This document shows positions 54,214 through 63,064 of a DNA stretch of 64,000 nt, one piece after another. Below the pieces are notes generated by a model. It did not search any database. It was not told the DNA's origin and saw nothing but the letters and a program-made list of their open reading frames with translations. Both the position numbers and the translations under genes were made by a program. The stretch comes from Pseudomonas thermotolerans DSM 14292 (lineage in GTDB: Bacteria; Pseudomonadota; Gammaproteobacteria; Pseudomonadales; Pseudomonadaceae), in the NCBI RefSeq assembly GCF_000364625.1, contig NZ_KB822600.1, positions 62,001 through 126,000 of the forward strand, given 5' to 3'. Position 1 is the first letter of the stretch. Every line of letters starts with the position of its first letter.

Positions 54214-56070
54214 ATGACAACACCAAGATCGCTCTGGCGACTGGCCAAACTGCCTCTGGCCGTCAGTCTGGCCTCCAGCCTCGCCTCACCGGCCTTTGCC
54301 ATCAACTTCAACATCGGTGAAATCGAAGGGCAGTTCGACTCCTCGCTGTCGGTAGGTGCCAGCTGGAGCACCGCCAAGCCGGACAAGAACCTGATCGGCA
54401 TCAACAACGGGGGGCGCGGCCTGTCGCAGACCTCCGACGACAGCCACCTGAACTTCAAGCGAGGGGAAACCTTCTCGAAGATCTTCAAGGGCATCCACGA
54501 CCTGGAACTGCGCTACGGCGACTTCGGTTTCTTCACCCGTGGCAAGTACTGGTACGACTTCGAGCTGAAGGACGAGCATCGTCCGTTCAAGGACATCGAC
54601 GACCACAACCGCAAGGAAGGGGCCCAGGCCTCCGGCGCCGAGCTGCTGGACGCCTTCGTCTACTACAACTACGCCATCGGCGACCAGCCGGGTTCCGTGC
54701 GTCTCGGCAAGCAGGTGGTGAGCTGGGGCGAGAGCACCTTCATCCAGAACGGCATCAACGCCATCAACCCGATCGACGTATCCGCCTTCCGCCGCCCCGG
54801 TGCGGAGATCAAGGAAGGCCTGATCCCGGTCAACATGTTCTATCTGTCGCAGAGCCTGACCAGCAACCTGTCCGCCGAGGCCTTCTACCAGATCGAGTGG
54901 GACCAGACGGTGCTGGACAACTGCGGCACCTTCTTCTCCCAGCCGGATGTGGTGGCCGATGGCTGTGACGACAACCTGAGGCTGCTGCGCAGCCGTTCCA
55001 GCCTGCCGGCGGGCGTACCGGAGCTGGCCGCGAACTTCGGCGTCGACGTCAACGAGGAGGGCATCCTGGTGCGCCGTGGCCCGGACCGCGACGCCCGCGA
55101 CAGCGGCCAGTGGGGCGTGGCCCTGCGCTACCTGTTCGAGCCGCTGGACACCGAGTTCGGCGCCTACTTCATGAACTACCACAGCCGATTCCCGATCTTC
55201 AGTGGCTCCCCCGGCCCGCAGAGCATCTTCGATCTCGCGGCCAGCCTGCCGCCGGCCTTCTCGGCGCTCGCCCCGCTGCTGGTGGCGGGTAACTCCAACT
55301 ACTTCATCGAGTATCCGGAAGACATCAAGCTGTACGGCCTGAGCTTCTCCACCACGCTGCCCTCCGGTACTGCGTGGAGCGGCGAGATCAGCTATCGTCC
55401 GAACGCGCCGGTGCAGCTCAACACCACTGACGTCCTCTACGGCGGCCTGACTCCGCTGGATCCCACCGTGTCGCTGATCTCGGCCACGCCGGGCGTCGAT
55501 GCCCACGGTTACCGGCGCAAGGAAATTACCCAGCTGCAGACCACCTTCACCCATTTCTTCGATCAGGTGATGGGAGCTTCGCGCCTGACCCTGGTCGGCG
55601 AAATCGGCTGGACCCATGTCGGTGGCCTGGAAAGCGCCAAAAAGGCCCGCTATGGCCGCGACCCGGTGTTCGGCCCTGGCCCGCTGCCGACTCCCGGCCG
55701 TTGCGAGTCGCTGAACGAAAGCACCATCGCCGGCGGTCCCGCGAACAACCTCAGCCGCTACTGCGAGAACGACGGCTTTACCACCGCCGACTCCTGGGGC
55801 TATCGCGTGCGCGCCATCTGGGACTACCCGGACGTGTTCGCCGGCGTGAACCTGCGCCCGAACCTGGCCTGGTCCCATGACGTGGACGGCTACTCGCCCG
55901 GCCCCGGCGGCAACTTCGAGGAAGGCCGCAAGGCGATCAGCCTGGGCCTGGACGCGGAGTACCAGAACACCTACACCGCCAGCCTGTCCTATACCAACTT
56001 CTTCGACGGCAAGTACTCGACCGTGCATGACCGCGACTTCATCGCGCTCAGCTTTGGCGTGAACTTCTAG
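54214..56070 (+). CDS. DUF1302 outer-membrane protein
   Basis: A 618-residue secreted protein: Sec signal peptide ending ASPAFA (residue 29), then DUF1302 sequence with many aromatic, amphipathic strands and a C-terminal FIALSFGVNF strand ending in Phe as in outer-membrane beta-barrels. Two Cys pairs may form disulfides (around 236/249 and 506/523). DUF1302 genes usually sit next to DUF1329 genes, as here, and are suspected to act in uptake or processing of hydrophobic compounds. Biochemical role unproven. Confidence 0.87.
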   Translation: MTTPRSLWRLAKLPLAVSLASSLASPAFAINFNIGEIEGQFDSSLSVGASWSTAKPDKNLIGINNGGRGLSQTSDDSHLNFKRGETFSKIFKGIHDLELRYGDFGFFTRGKYWYDFELKDEHRPFKDIDDHNRKEGAQASGAELLDAFVYYNYAIGDQPGSVRLGKQVVSWGESTFIQNGINAINPIDVSAFRRPGAEIKEGLIPVNMFYLSQSLTSNLSAEAFYQIEWDQTVLDNCGTFFSQPDVVADGCDDNLRLLRSRSSLPAGVPELAANFGVDVNEEGILVRRGPDRDARDSGQWGVALRYLFEPLDTEFGAYFMNYHSRFPIFSGSPGPQSIFDLAASLPPAFSALAPLLVAGNSNYFIEYPEDIKLYGLSFSTTLPSGTAWSGEISYRPNAPVQLNTTDVLYGGLTPLDPTVSLISATPGVDAHGYRRKEITQLQTTFTHFFDQVMGASRLTLVGEIGWTHVGGLESAKKARYGRDPVFGPGPLPTPGRCESLNESTIAGGPANNLSRYCENDGFTTADSWGYRVRAIWDYPDVFAGVNLRPNLAWSHDVDGYSPGPGGNFEEGRKAISLGLDAEYQNTYTASLSYTNFFDGKYSTVHDRDFIALSFGVNF

Positions 56071-56096
56071 GCGGACCGGAACGAGGACAAGAGAAG

Positions 56097-57464
56097 ATGA
56101 AAGCAACCAAGAGTCTGCTGCAAACCGGTGCCCTGACACTGTCCCTGCTATCCGCCGGCGTCATGGCGGCGGTATCCCCCGAGGAGGCGGCCAAGCTGGG
56201 CACCGTCCTCACCCCGATCGGCGCGGAGAAGGCCGGCAATGCCGACGGCACCATCCCCGAGTGGACCGGTGGCCTGCCGACCAATGCCGGCTCCGTGGAT
56301 GCCCGCGGCTTCCTCTCCGACCCCTTCGCCAACGAGAAGCCGCTGTTCGTGATCACCGCGCAGAACGCCGAGCAGTACAAGGACAAGCTGACCCCCGGCC
56401 AACTGGCGATGTTCAAGCGCTATCCGGAAACCTACCGGATGCCGGTGTACCCGACGCACCGCAGCGCCACCGTGCCGGCCAAGGTGATCGAGGACACCAA
56501 GTACAACGCGGTCAACACCAAGCTGGTGCAGGGGGGCAACGGCCTGGAGAACTTCCGCACCGCCAACCCCTTCCCGATCCCGAAGGACGGCCTGGAAGTG
56601 ATCTGGAACCACATCACCCGCTACCGCGGTGGCAGCGTGCGGCGCCTGGTGACCCAGGCGACTCCGCAGCCGAACGGTTCCTACTCGCTGGTCTACTTCC
56701 AGGAAGAGTTCACCTTCCGCACCAGCCTGAAGGACTACGACCCGAACAAGCCGAGCAACGTGCTGTTCTACTTCAAGCAGCGGGTGACCGCGCCGGCGCG
56801 TCTGGCTGGTAACGTGCTGCTGGTCCACGAGACCCTCGACCAGGTCAAGGAGCCGCGTCTGGCCTGGCTGTACAACGCCGGCCAGCGCCGCGTGCGGCGT
56901 GCCCCGCAGGTGTCCTACGACGGCCCGGGTACCGCCGCCGACGGTCTGCGTACCTCGGACAACTTCGACATGTACAACGGTGCGCCGGATCGCTACGACT
57001 GGCAGCTGATCGGCAAGCAGGAGCTGTACATCCCCTACAACAGCTACAAGCTGGACGATCCGAAACTGAAGTACAGCGACATCATCAAGGCCGGGCACAT
57101 CAACCAGGACCTGACCCGCTACGAGCTGCATCGCGTGTGGCACGTCACCGCGACCCTCAAGCCGGGCGAGCGGCACATCTATGCCAAGCGTGACTTTTTC
57201 ATCGACGAGGACACCTGGCAGGCCGCCGAGATCGACCACTACGACGGTCGCGGCACCCTGTGGCGCGTCGCCGAGGCCCACTCGCAGTACTACTACGACA
57301 AGCAGGTGCCCTGGTACACCCTGGAAGCCCTGTACGACATCCTGTCGGGCCGCTACCTGGCATTGGGCATGAAGAACGAGGAGAAACAAGCCTACGACTT
57401 CAACTACACCGCCTCGGAAAGCGACTACACTCCGGCGGCCCTGCGCCAGGCCGGCGTTCGCTGA
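56097..57464 (+). CDS. DUF1329 periplasmic protein
   Basis: A 455-residue secreted protein with signal peptide ending SAGVMA (residue 24) and the family start SPEEAAKLGTVLTPIGAEKAGN, NADGTIPEWTGGL and YRMPVYPTHRSA. C-terminal beta-rich part (HRVWHVTATLKPGERHIYAKR, WYTLEALYDILSGRYLA). DUF1329 resembles LolA/LolB-type lipid-carrier folds as far as I know, so a periplasmic lipid or sterol carrier partner of the DUF1302 barrel is plausible. 26 bp after DUF1302, followed by a terminator. Confidence 0.87.
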   Translation: MKATKSLLQTGALTLSLLSAGVMAAVSPEEAAKLGTVLTPIGAEKAGNADGTIPEWTGGLPTNAGSVDARGFLSDPFANEKPLFVITAQNAEQYKDKLTPGQLAMFKRYPETYRMPVYPTHRSATVPAKVIEDTKYNAVNTKLVQGGNGLENFRTANPFPIPKDGLEVIWNHITRYRGGSVRRLVTQATPQPNGSYSLVYFQEEFTFRTSLKDYDPNKPSNVLFYFKQRVTAPARLAGNVLLVHETLDQVKEPRLAWLYNAGQRRVRRAPQVSYDGPGTAADGLRTSDNFDMYNGAPDRYDWQLIGKQELYIPYNSYKLDDPKLKYSDIIKAGHINQDLTRYELHRVWHVTATLKPGERHIYAKRDFFIDEDTWQAAEIDHYDGRGTLWRVAEAHSQYYYDKQVPWYTLEALYDILSGRYLALGMKNEEKQAYDFNYTASESDYTPAALRQAGVR

Positions 57465-57485
57465 AGCAGGCGCCTCGCCACCCTG

Positions 57486-57510
57486 AAACCGGCCTTCGGG
57501 CCGGTTTTTT
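57486..57510 (+). terminator. Intrinsic terminator of the DUF1302-DUF1329 operon
   Basis: A 9-bp stem (57486-57494 with 57499-57507), TTCG loop and six T residues to 57510, 21 bp after the DUF1329 stop. Confidence 0.92.
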
Positions 57511-57608
57511 CATGCCTGAAGGTTTTCTGTTACCTGTGATGAACTGCACTTCAAATGGCCGGACCAAGCGACTAGGCTGCCAACGTCCGTTAGCAAGATG
57601 ACTGGCGA

Positions 57609-60341
57609 ATGAGTGATCTTTCCCGCAGTACCAGGCTCGCCGAGCCGGCGGTGACGGTGAGCGATGGTCGCTTCTTCAGACCGCCGTTGCCCGCGGGCCA
57701 TGTGCCGCGTCCCCGGCTTTGCGAGCGACTCGCGGCCGGACTCGAGGGGCGCCTGCTGCTGGTCTGCGCGCCGGCCGGCTTCGGCAAGAGCTCCCTGGCC
57801 AGCGAGTTTTGCCAGTCGTTGCCGGTGCACTGGCGTAGCCTGTGGCTCGGCCTGAGCCAGCGCGACGGCGACCCTGGGCGTTTCCTGGAGCGCCTGCTTG
57901 GCGGCCTGCGCCAGTACTTCCCCGGCTTGGGCGACGAGGCCCTGGGCCTGTTGCGCATGCGCCAGCGGCACCAGCCGTTCGCATTCGAGGAGTGGCTGGA
58001 CGGTGTGCTCGACGAGCTGGCCGAGCGTCTCGATCCCGTCCGTCCGCTGCTGCTGGTACTGGACGACTACCACCTGGCGCAGGGGGCGGTGCTCGACCGC
58101 TGCCTGCAGTTCTTCCTCAACCACCTGCCGCCCGGTCTGGTGCTGCTGGTCACCAGCCGCCAGCGTCCGGACTGGCACCTGGCGCGCCTGCGCCTGTCGC
58201 GGCAGCTGCTGGAGCTGTGCGAGCAGGACCTGCGCCTGACCGCCGAGGAGCTCTCCCGGCTGCTCGCCAGCCAGGGCGCCGAGCTGGATCGCGCGGACCG
58301 GGAGGCCCTGCTGCAGCGCAGCGAGGGCTGGGTGGCCGGGCTGCGCCTCTGGCTTCTGGCCTGCGCCGACGACCCGGCCGGCCGGCTGCCCTCGCTGCAT
58401 GGTGCCGACGGGCTGATCCGTGACTACCTGCTCGAGGAGGTGATCGAGCGGCAGAGCCCGGAGGTGCAGGCCTTCCTCTACGACACCGCCTGCCTGGACC
58501 GCTTCTGCGCCGAGCTCTGCGACGCGGTGCGCGAGAGCCACGACAGCGCTGCCATCCTCGAATACCTGCAGGCCCACCAGGTGTTCCTGGTGCCGCTCGA
58601 CGACCACGGTCGCTGGTTCCGCTACCACCACCTGTTCTCCGACCTGCTGCGCGCCCGCCAGCCGGAAGGCTGCGGTCAGCCGCCGAGCCGCCTGTACCTG
58701 CGCGCCTGCCGCTGGTTCAGCGAGCAGGGCCTGCTCGACGAGGCCATCGACCAGGCGCTGCGCGCCGGCCAGCCGGACGTGGCGGCGAGCCTGGTGCAGA
58801 ACCTCACCGAACTGCAGCTGCTCGGCGAACAGAACGTCGCCATGCTGTTGCGCTGGAAGCGCGACCTGCCGGACAGCCTGCTGATCAGCTCGCCGCGCCT
58901 GATCGTGCTGTACGCCTGGGCGCTGGCTCTGGCCTGCCAGCTGGATGCCGCCGAGGAACTGGCCAGCCATCTGGCGAATTTCCTGCCGGCGCCCTCGGCC
59001 ACCGCGCAGCGCTCCATGCTCGCCCAGTGGCTGGCCCTGAGCGGAGTGATCGCCCGCGGCCGCGGTGACAGCGCCAAGGCCGAGGCCTACTGCGCCGAGG
59101 CGCTGGCCAGCATGCCACGCGAGCGCACCGGGCAGCGGCAGATGTGCCTGTCCACCCTGGCCAACCTGGCGGTGGCCAATGGCGACCTGTGGCGCGCCCG
59201 CGGCCTCAACCGCGAGTCACTGGAACTGTCGCGGCGGGTCGGCAACCCGCTGTTCGAGGCTCTGGCCCATTACGATCGGGCGCGGGTGCTGCAGGCCCGT
59301 GGCGAGGTGCTGCGCGCCTTCGACGAGGTGCGCCAGGGCCTGGAACGCCTGCACGGCCTGCCGGCGCAGCGGTTGTATGCGGTGCGCGCCCGGCTGACCC
59401 TCTACGAGGGGCTGCTGCATGCCCTGCGCCTGCGCCCGGAGCTCGCCCGTGAGCGCCTCCAGGTGGGCATCGCCGAGGCACGCGCCTGTCGCGATCCCAG
59501 CCTGCTGCTCGGCTATTACCTGCTGGCTGGCCTGGACGGCCGCGAAGGTCGTTTCGCCGAGGCCTTCGGGCACCTGGCCGAGGCCGAGCGGGTGATGCAC
59601 ATCTGGGACGTGCCGCCGATCTACTACCTGGCCATGCTGACCCTCGCCAAGTGCGAGCTCTGGCTGCTGCAGAGGCAGCTGGAGCAGGCCGGGATCTGGC
59701 TGGAGCGTCTGGCGGAAACCTACAGCGGCCCGCAGGCCGCCACCGCGCCGGAGTTCCACCCGCTGCTGCCGCAGTACATCGAGCTGCAGCTGGCCGTCCT
59801 GGAGCGCCTGAGCGACCGCTGGCCGCAGGCCGAACGCCGCCTGCGCGCGCTGATCCTGCGGGTGCAGAGCCACGGCGGGCAGGCCGTCGGTCTGGCCGCC
59901 CAGGTCCAACTGATCCTCCAGTGGCTGCGTCTGGGCCAGGAACGCGAGGCGCGCCAGCAACTGCTCAGCTGCCTGGAAGCGGCGGCCGGCGGCGCTTTGC
60001 AGCCGTTCCACGACCTGCTCAGGGAGCAGCCGCACTGGCTGCGCGAACAGCTGCGCGCCGCACCGGCCTGCGCGGTCAGCGAGGCGCTGCGCGGACTGCT
60101 GCCGGCCGACGACGGCCAGGCCGTGGACCTGCTCAGCGGCACTGCCGAGACGCTCAGTGCCCGCGAGCTGGCGGTGCTCAGGCTGATCGCCCAGGGCTGC
60201 TCGAACCAGGAGATCAGCGAGCAGCTGTTCATCTCCCTGCACACGGTGAAGACTCACGCCCGGCATATCAACAGCAAGCTGGGCGTCGAGCGGCGTACCC
60301 AGGCGGTGGCCCGGGCCAAGGCGTTGGGGTTGCTGGACTGA
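57609..60341 (+). CDS. MalT-type LuxR family ATP-dependent transcriptional regulator
   Basis: A 910-residue STAND-class regulator. N-terminal NTPase with Walker A APAGFGKSS (K60) and Walker B VLDDYHL (D152, D153), winged-helix and arm region, a long TPR-like sensor (about 350-830) and a C-terminal LuxR HTH (about 848-905; LSARELAVLRLIAQGCSNQE, then LFISLHTVKTHARHI). Such proteins oligomerise on binding inducer and ATP and activate promoters with weak -35 boxes. Location next to DUF1302-DUF1329 suggests that operon as target (inference). Confidence 0.92.
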   Translation: MSDLSRSTRLAEPAVTVSDGRFFRPPLPAGHVPRPRLCERLAAGLEGRLLLVCAPAGFGKSSLASEFCQSLPVHWRSLWLGLSQRDGDPGRFLERLLGGLRQYFPGLGDEALGLLRMRQRHQPFAFEEWLDGVLDELAERLDPVRPLLLVLDDYHLAQGAVLDRCLQFFLNHLPPGLVLLVTSRQRPDWHLARLRLSRQLLELCEQDLRLTAEELSRLLASQGAELDRADREALLQRSEGWVAGLRLWLLACADDPAGRLPSLHGADGLIRDYLLEEVIERQSPEVQAFLYDTACLDRFCAELCDAVRESHDSAAILEYLQAHQVFLVPLDDHGRWFRYHHLFSDLLRARQPEGCGQPPSRLYLRACRWFSEQGLLDEAIDQALRAGQPDVAASLVQNLTELQLLGEQNVAMLLRWKRDLPDSLLISSPRLIVLYAWALALACQLDAAEELASHLANFLPAPSATAQRSMLAQWLALSGVIARGRGDSAKAEAYCAEALASMPRERTGQRQMCLSTLANLAVANGDLWRARGLNRESLELSRRVGNPLFEALAHYDRARVLQARGEVLRAFDEVRQGLERLHGLPAQRLYAVRARLTLYEGLLHALRLRPELARERLQVGIAEARACRDPSLLLGYYLLAGLDGREGRFAEAFGHLAEAERVMHIWDVPPIYYLAMLTLAKCELWLLQRQLEQAGIWLERLAETYSGPQAATAPEFHPLLPQYIELQLAVLERLSDRWPQAERRLRALILRVQSHGGQAVGLAAQVQLILQWLRLGQEREARQQLLSCLEAAAGGALQPFHDLLREQPHWLREQLRAAPACAVSEALRGLLPADDGQAVDLLSGTAETLSARELAVLRLIAQGCSNQEISEQLFISLHTVKTHARHINSKLGVERRTQAVARAKALGLLD

Positions 60342-60362
60342 GCCGCCTGGGCTGGTGGCCGG

Positions 60363-61214
60363 CTACAGCTCGGCGGGCACGCTGAGGTCCAGCGGGTCGG
60401 CCGGCTTGGTCGGTGCCTGGGGCTGGGCGAGCTGGCGTTCGATGTCGTTCTGGATCGCCGCCAGCACCGGCAGCAGCTCGCCCATGCTCTCGCGCACCTG
60501 ATGGTAGGGGTGCCGCTCCGCCAGTTCGCCGACCCGGGCCAGCAGCTGCGGGCGGATGCCGGCGTCCAGGTGGACGAACAGCTCCGGCAGCTGGCGGGCC
60601 ATCTCGGCACCGTACAGCTCCAGATCCTCACGGTCGAACTGCTTGGTCAGACCCAGGTAGTCGAGGGCGCTGGAGGTGAGCATGGCCGCCGCCGCCTTGG
60701 TTTCCTGCAGCCCCTGCAGGCGCACCGGGTTGCTCTGCTCCTGCTGCGACAGGGTCATCCAGAACTCGGTGGTGAGGGTGAAGAGCACCGCCTGCTGGCG
60801 CAGCGAGTGGGTCATCAGGCCGAGGGCCTCGGCGCCGTAAGGCTGCCGGGCGGCGCGGAAGTCGAAGTACAGGCGCATCAGCTCCTTGAGCTGGAACAGT
60901 ACCTCGCGGGCCTCGTTCTGGCGCAGCTCCAGCGGCGCGTAGATATTCAGCTGGGGGCGGAAGTTCTCCTCGCTGACCATGCGCCGGTAGATCGGCCCGG
61001 TGAACTCGCCGCTGCGCCGGGGCAGGGCGTTGACCTGGGTTTCCTCGACCTTCTTCAGCGCCTCCAGCAACTGCTGGTACTCCAGGCTGCTCCAGGGCTT
61101 GTTCGGATCGGGAATCCGCTGGCCGAGGTAGAAGAGTTCGGCTGCCGCCAGCGGGCGCCACAGAACCAGCAAAAGGATGGCCAGCGGCCAGAGTGAGTGG
61201 CGTGATAGCGTCAT
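60363..61214 (-). CDS. Secreted protein of unknown function
   Basis: A 283-residue protein with a signal peptide (MTLSRHSLWPLAILLLVLWR, cleavage near LAAA-ELF), so periplasmic. The mature part is mostly helical, with no recognised domain or catalytic motif, and ends in a Pro-rich tail. The start at 61214 begins the signal peptide; the frame upstream overlaps the divergent regulator gene and looks non-coding. Stop lies 21 bp from the convergent LuxR gene stop. Next to a TetR-type gene, which may control it. Confidence 0.75.
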   Translation of the reverse strand: MTLSRHSLWPLAILLLVLWRPLAAAELFYLGQRIPDPNKPWSSLEYQQLLEALKKVEETQVNALPRRSGEFTGPIYRRMVSEENFRPQLNIYAPLELRQNEAREVLFQLKELMRLYFDFRAARQPYGAEALGLMTHSLRQQAVLFTLTTEFWMTLSQQEQSNPVRLQGLQETKAAAAMLTSSALDYLGLTKQFDREDLELYGAEMARQLPELFVHLDAGIRPQLLARVGELAERHPYHQVRESMGELLPVLAAIQNDIERQLAQPQAPTKPADPLDLSVPAEL

Positions 61215-61282
61215 GGGCGGATTCCGACGGCAACGGGGCAGGTTGGAAGAGTATCGGGACTGCCACGGGACGTCACCAGGCC

Positions 61283-61966
61283 TTGGTTGGGGGAGAGGAT
61301 GGAGGCGGGCAGCGAGCTGGGCGCAGTGCGGGCGGTGTTCGAGGAGCTTGGTGGCCACCAGGCACTGCTGCGTCAGCCGGGGCACGGGACGATCCGCTGA
61401 TCGGCCATCTGCAGCGCACCAACATCCAGCTGGCGGCCATCCCGGTATTCGTCCGCAAGGGGCTGGCCGACACCACGGTGAACGACCTGCTGGACGCCGC
61501 CGGAGTGTCGCGGCGTACCTTCTACAAGTACTTCGCCAACAAGATGGAGGTGCTGGAGGGCATCTACCGCACTGCGGTGCTGCTGCTTCTGGCGCGCTTT
61601 CGCGAGCTGGAACACGGCGCTGGCAGCGTCGACGCCTGGCTGCGCGCCATGGTGGACTGCTTCTTCGACTATCACCTGTCGGTGGGGCCGATCATTCGCC
61701 TGATGCAGGAGGAGGCGCTGCGCGCCGATTCTCCGCTGGCCCGCCATCGCCTGCACGCGCACTTGGAGATGGTGCGGTTGGTGGACGAGCGCCTGTCGGG
61801 CTACGGCCTGCACCGTGACCCGCTGATCACCCGCTCGCTGATCTGGGCCATGGAATCCGCTTCCCTGGACCTGCTCGGTCGCGAGGCCAGTCGCGAGGAG
61901 ATCGAGCAGGCCAAGCGGGTTCTCGGTGAGCTGGCGTGCCGCTGCCTCGCCCCGCGCTCAACCTAG
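61283..61966 (+). CDS. TetR/AcrR family regulator, 5' end probably frameshifted
   Basis: TetR HTH from about NIQLAAIPVFVRKGLADTTV through LLDAAGVSRRTFYKYFANK, then a helical ligand domain to residue end LAPRST. The continuous frame has only weak starts (TTG 61283, or GTG 61193/61202 inside the divergent gene). The best start signal, GGGGGAGAGG-ATG at 61299, is in another frame: it reads MEAGSELGAVRAVFEELGG and runs to TGA at 61399-61401. One extra base near 61380-61395 would join it to RDDPLIGHLQRTN and give a normal-size (about 222-residue) TetR protein. Confidence 0.75.
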   Translation: MVGGEDGGGQRAGRSAGGVRGAWWPPGTAASAGARDDPLIGHLQRTNIQLAAIPVFVRKGLADTTVNDLLDAAGVSRRTFYKYFANKMEVLEGIYRTAVLLLLARFRELEHGAGSVDAWLRAMVDCFFDYHLSVGPIIRLMQEEALRADSPLARHRLHAHLEMVRLVDERLSGYGLHRDPLITRSLIWAMESASLDLLGREASREEIEQAKRVLGELACRCLAPRST

Positions 61967-62040
61967 GTTGGGCAGGCAAGGCGGAGAGGCCATGCTTTGC
62001 TAGGCGGCATTCCGACAAGAACGATCGCCGAGGTACGCGC

Positions 62041-62982
62041 ATGTCCGTGTCCAGTCCTTCCCTCCATCCGCCCCTGTCCGTCGGCCTCGCCCGCCTGGGC
62101 TTCGGCCACCTGCCGCTGGAGCGGCTGAAGGCCCGCTACGCCAGCCCGGAGAGCGGTTCGCGTTTCGTCGAGCTGGAAGGCGTGCACATCCACTACCGCG
62201 ACGAGGGCAGCCGCGACAAGCCGGCGCTGGTGCTGATCCACGGTGTGATGGCCTCGCTGCACACCTGGGACGGCTGGGTGCAGGCCATGGCTCCGCACTT
62301 CCGGATCATCCGCTTCGACGTGCCCGGCTTCGGCCTCACCGGCCCGGTGCCGGACGGCCAGTACAGTGCCGAGCGCATGCTGGACGCCTTCGGCCAACTG
62401 CTCGACTACCTGGGGGTGGAGAAGACGGTGATTGCCGGCAGCTCCCTGGGCGGCTACATCGCCTGGAACTATGCCCTGGCCCACCCTGAGCGGGTCAGCA
62501 AGCTGATCCTGGTGGACCCGGCCGGCTACCAGATGAAGAAGGTGCCTTGGATGATCGCCTCTGCGGCGCTGCCTGGCTCGACTTGGTTCATCCCGCTGTG
62601 GATGCCGCGCGCCCTGGTCGCCCAGGGGGTCCGCGAGGTGTACGGCGATCGCGGGCGGATCAAGCCCGGGGTGGTGGACCGCTACTACGACATCAGCCGC
62701 AGGCCTGGCAACCGCAAGGCGGCCATGGAGATCTTCCGCCTGCTGCTCAAGGTCAACCGCGAGGAGCTGCACACCACACCTCAGCGAGTGGCCCAACTGA
62801 AGGTGCCGACCCTGCTGATGTGGGGCGACCGTGACCGTTGGATTCCCCCGGCCCATGTGCCGCTCTGGCAGCGCGATGTGCCGGGCATCCAGGTCAAGGT
62901 CTATCCCGGCGTCGGGCACATTCCCATGGAGGAGATTCCTGAACAGAGCGCGGCCGACGCGCTGCGCTTCCTGCTGGGCTGA
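62041..62982 (+). CDS. Alpha/beta hydrolase
   Basis: A 313-residue alpha/beta hydrolase: oxyanion region VLIHGVMASLHTWDGW, nucleophile S135 in AGSSLGGYIAW, acid D in LMWGDRDRWIP (about 262) and catalytic His in GVGHIPMEE (about 290). Likely an esterase, lipase-like or C-C hydrolase; substrate unknown. ATG 62041 is chosen because the frame upstream overlaps the end of the TetR gene. 74 bp after the TetR stop, same direction. Confidence 0.88.
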   Translation: MSVSSPSLHPPLSVGLARLGFGHLPLERLKARYASPESGSRFVELEGVHIHYRDEGSRDKPALVLIHGVMASLHTWDGWVQAMAPHFRIIRFDVPGFGLTGPVPDGQYSAERMLDAFGQLLDYLGVEKTVIAGSSLGGYIAWNYALAHPERVSKLILVDPAGYQMKKVPWMIASAALPGSTWFIPLWMPRALVAQGVREVYGDRGRIKPGVVDRYYDISRRPGNRKAAMEIFRLLLKVNREELHTTPQRVAQLKVPTLLMWGDRDRWIPPAHVPLWQRDVPGIQVKVYPGVGHIPMEEIPEQSAADALRFLLG

Positions 62983-63010
62983 TGGCGGAGGCCGGCGCGG
63001 AACAGGACCC

Positions 63011-63049
63011 GCCCCGAAAGCCCGGTCGTACGGCCGGAGCTTTCGGGGC
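63011..63049. repeat. GC-rich hairpin between convergent genes
   Basis: Perfect 11-bp stem GCCCCGAAAGC (63011-63021) with 63039-63049, and an inner CCGG/CCGG pairing. No T run on either strand, so not a standard intrinsic terminator, though it sits where one would be expected. Confidence 0.5.
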
Positions 63050-63064
63050 TGAGTGGTTCGGGGC

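Noticed and set aside
63011..63049. Intrinsic terminator between the alpha/beta hydrolase and metal-hydrolase genes
   Set aside because: The hairpin is strong but lacks a T tract on either strand, so it was listed as a repeat instead.
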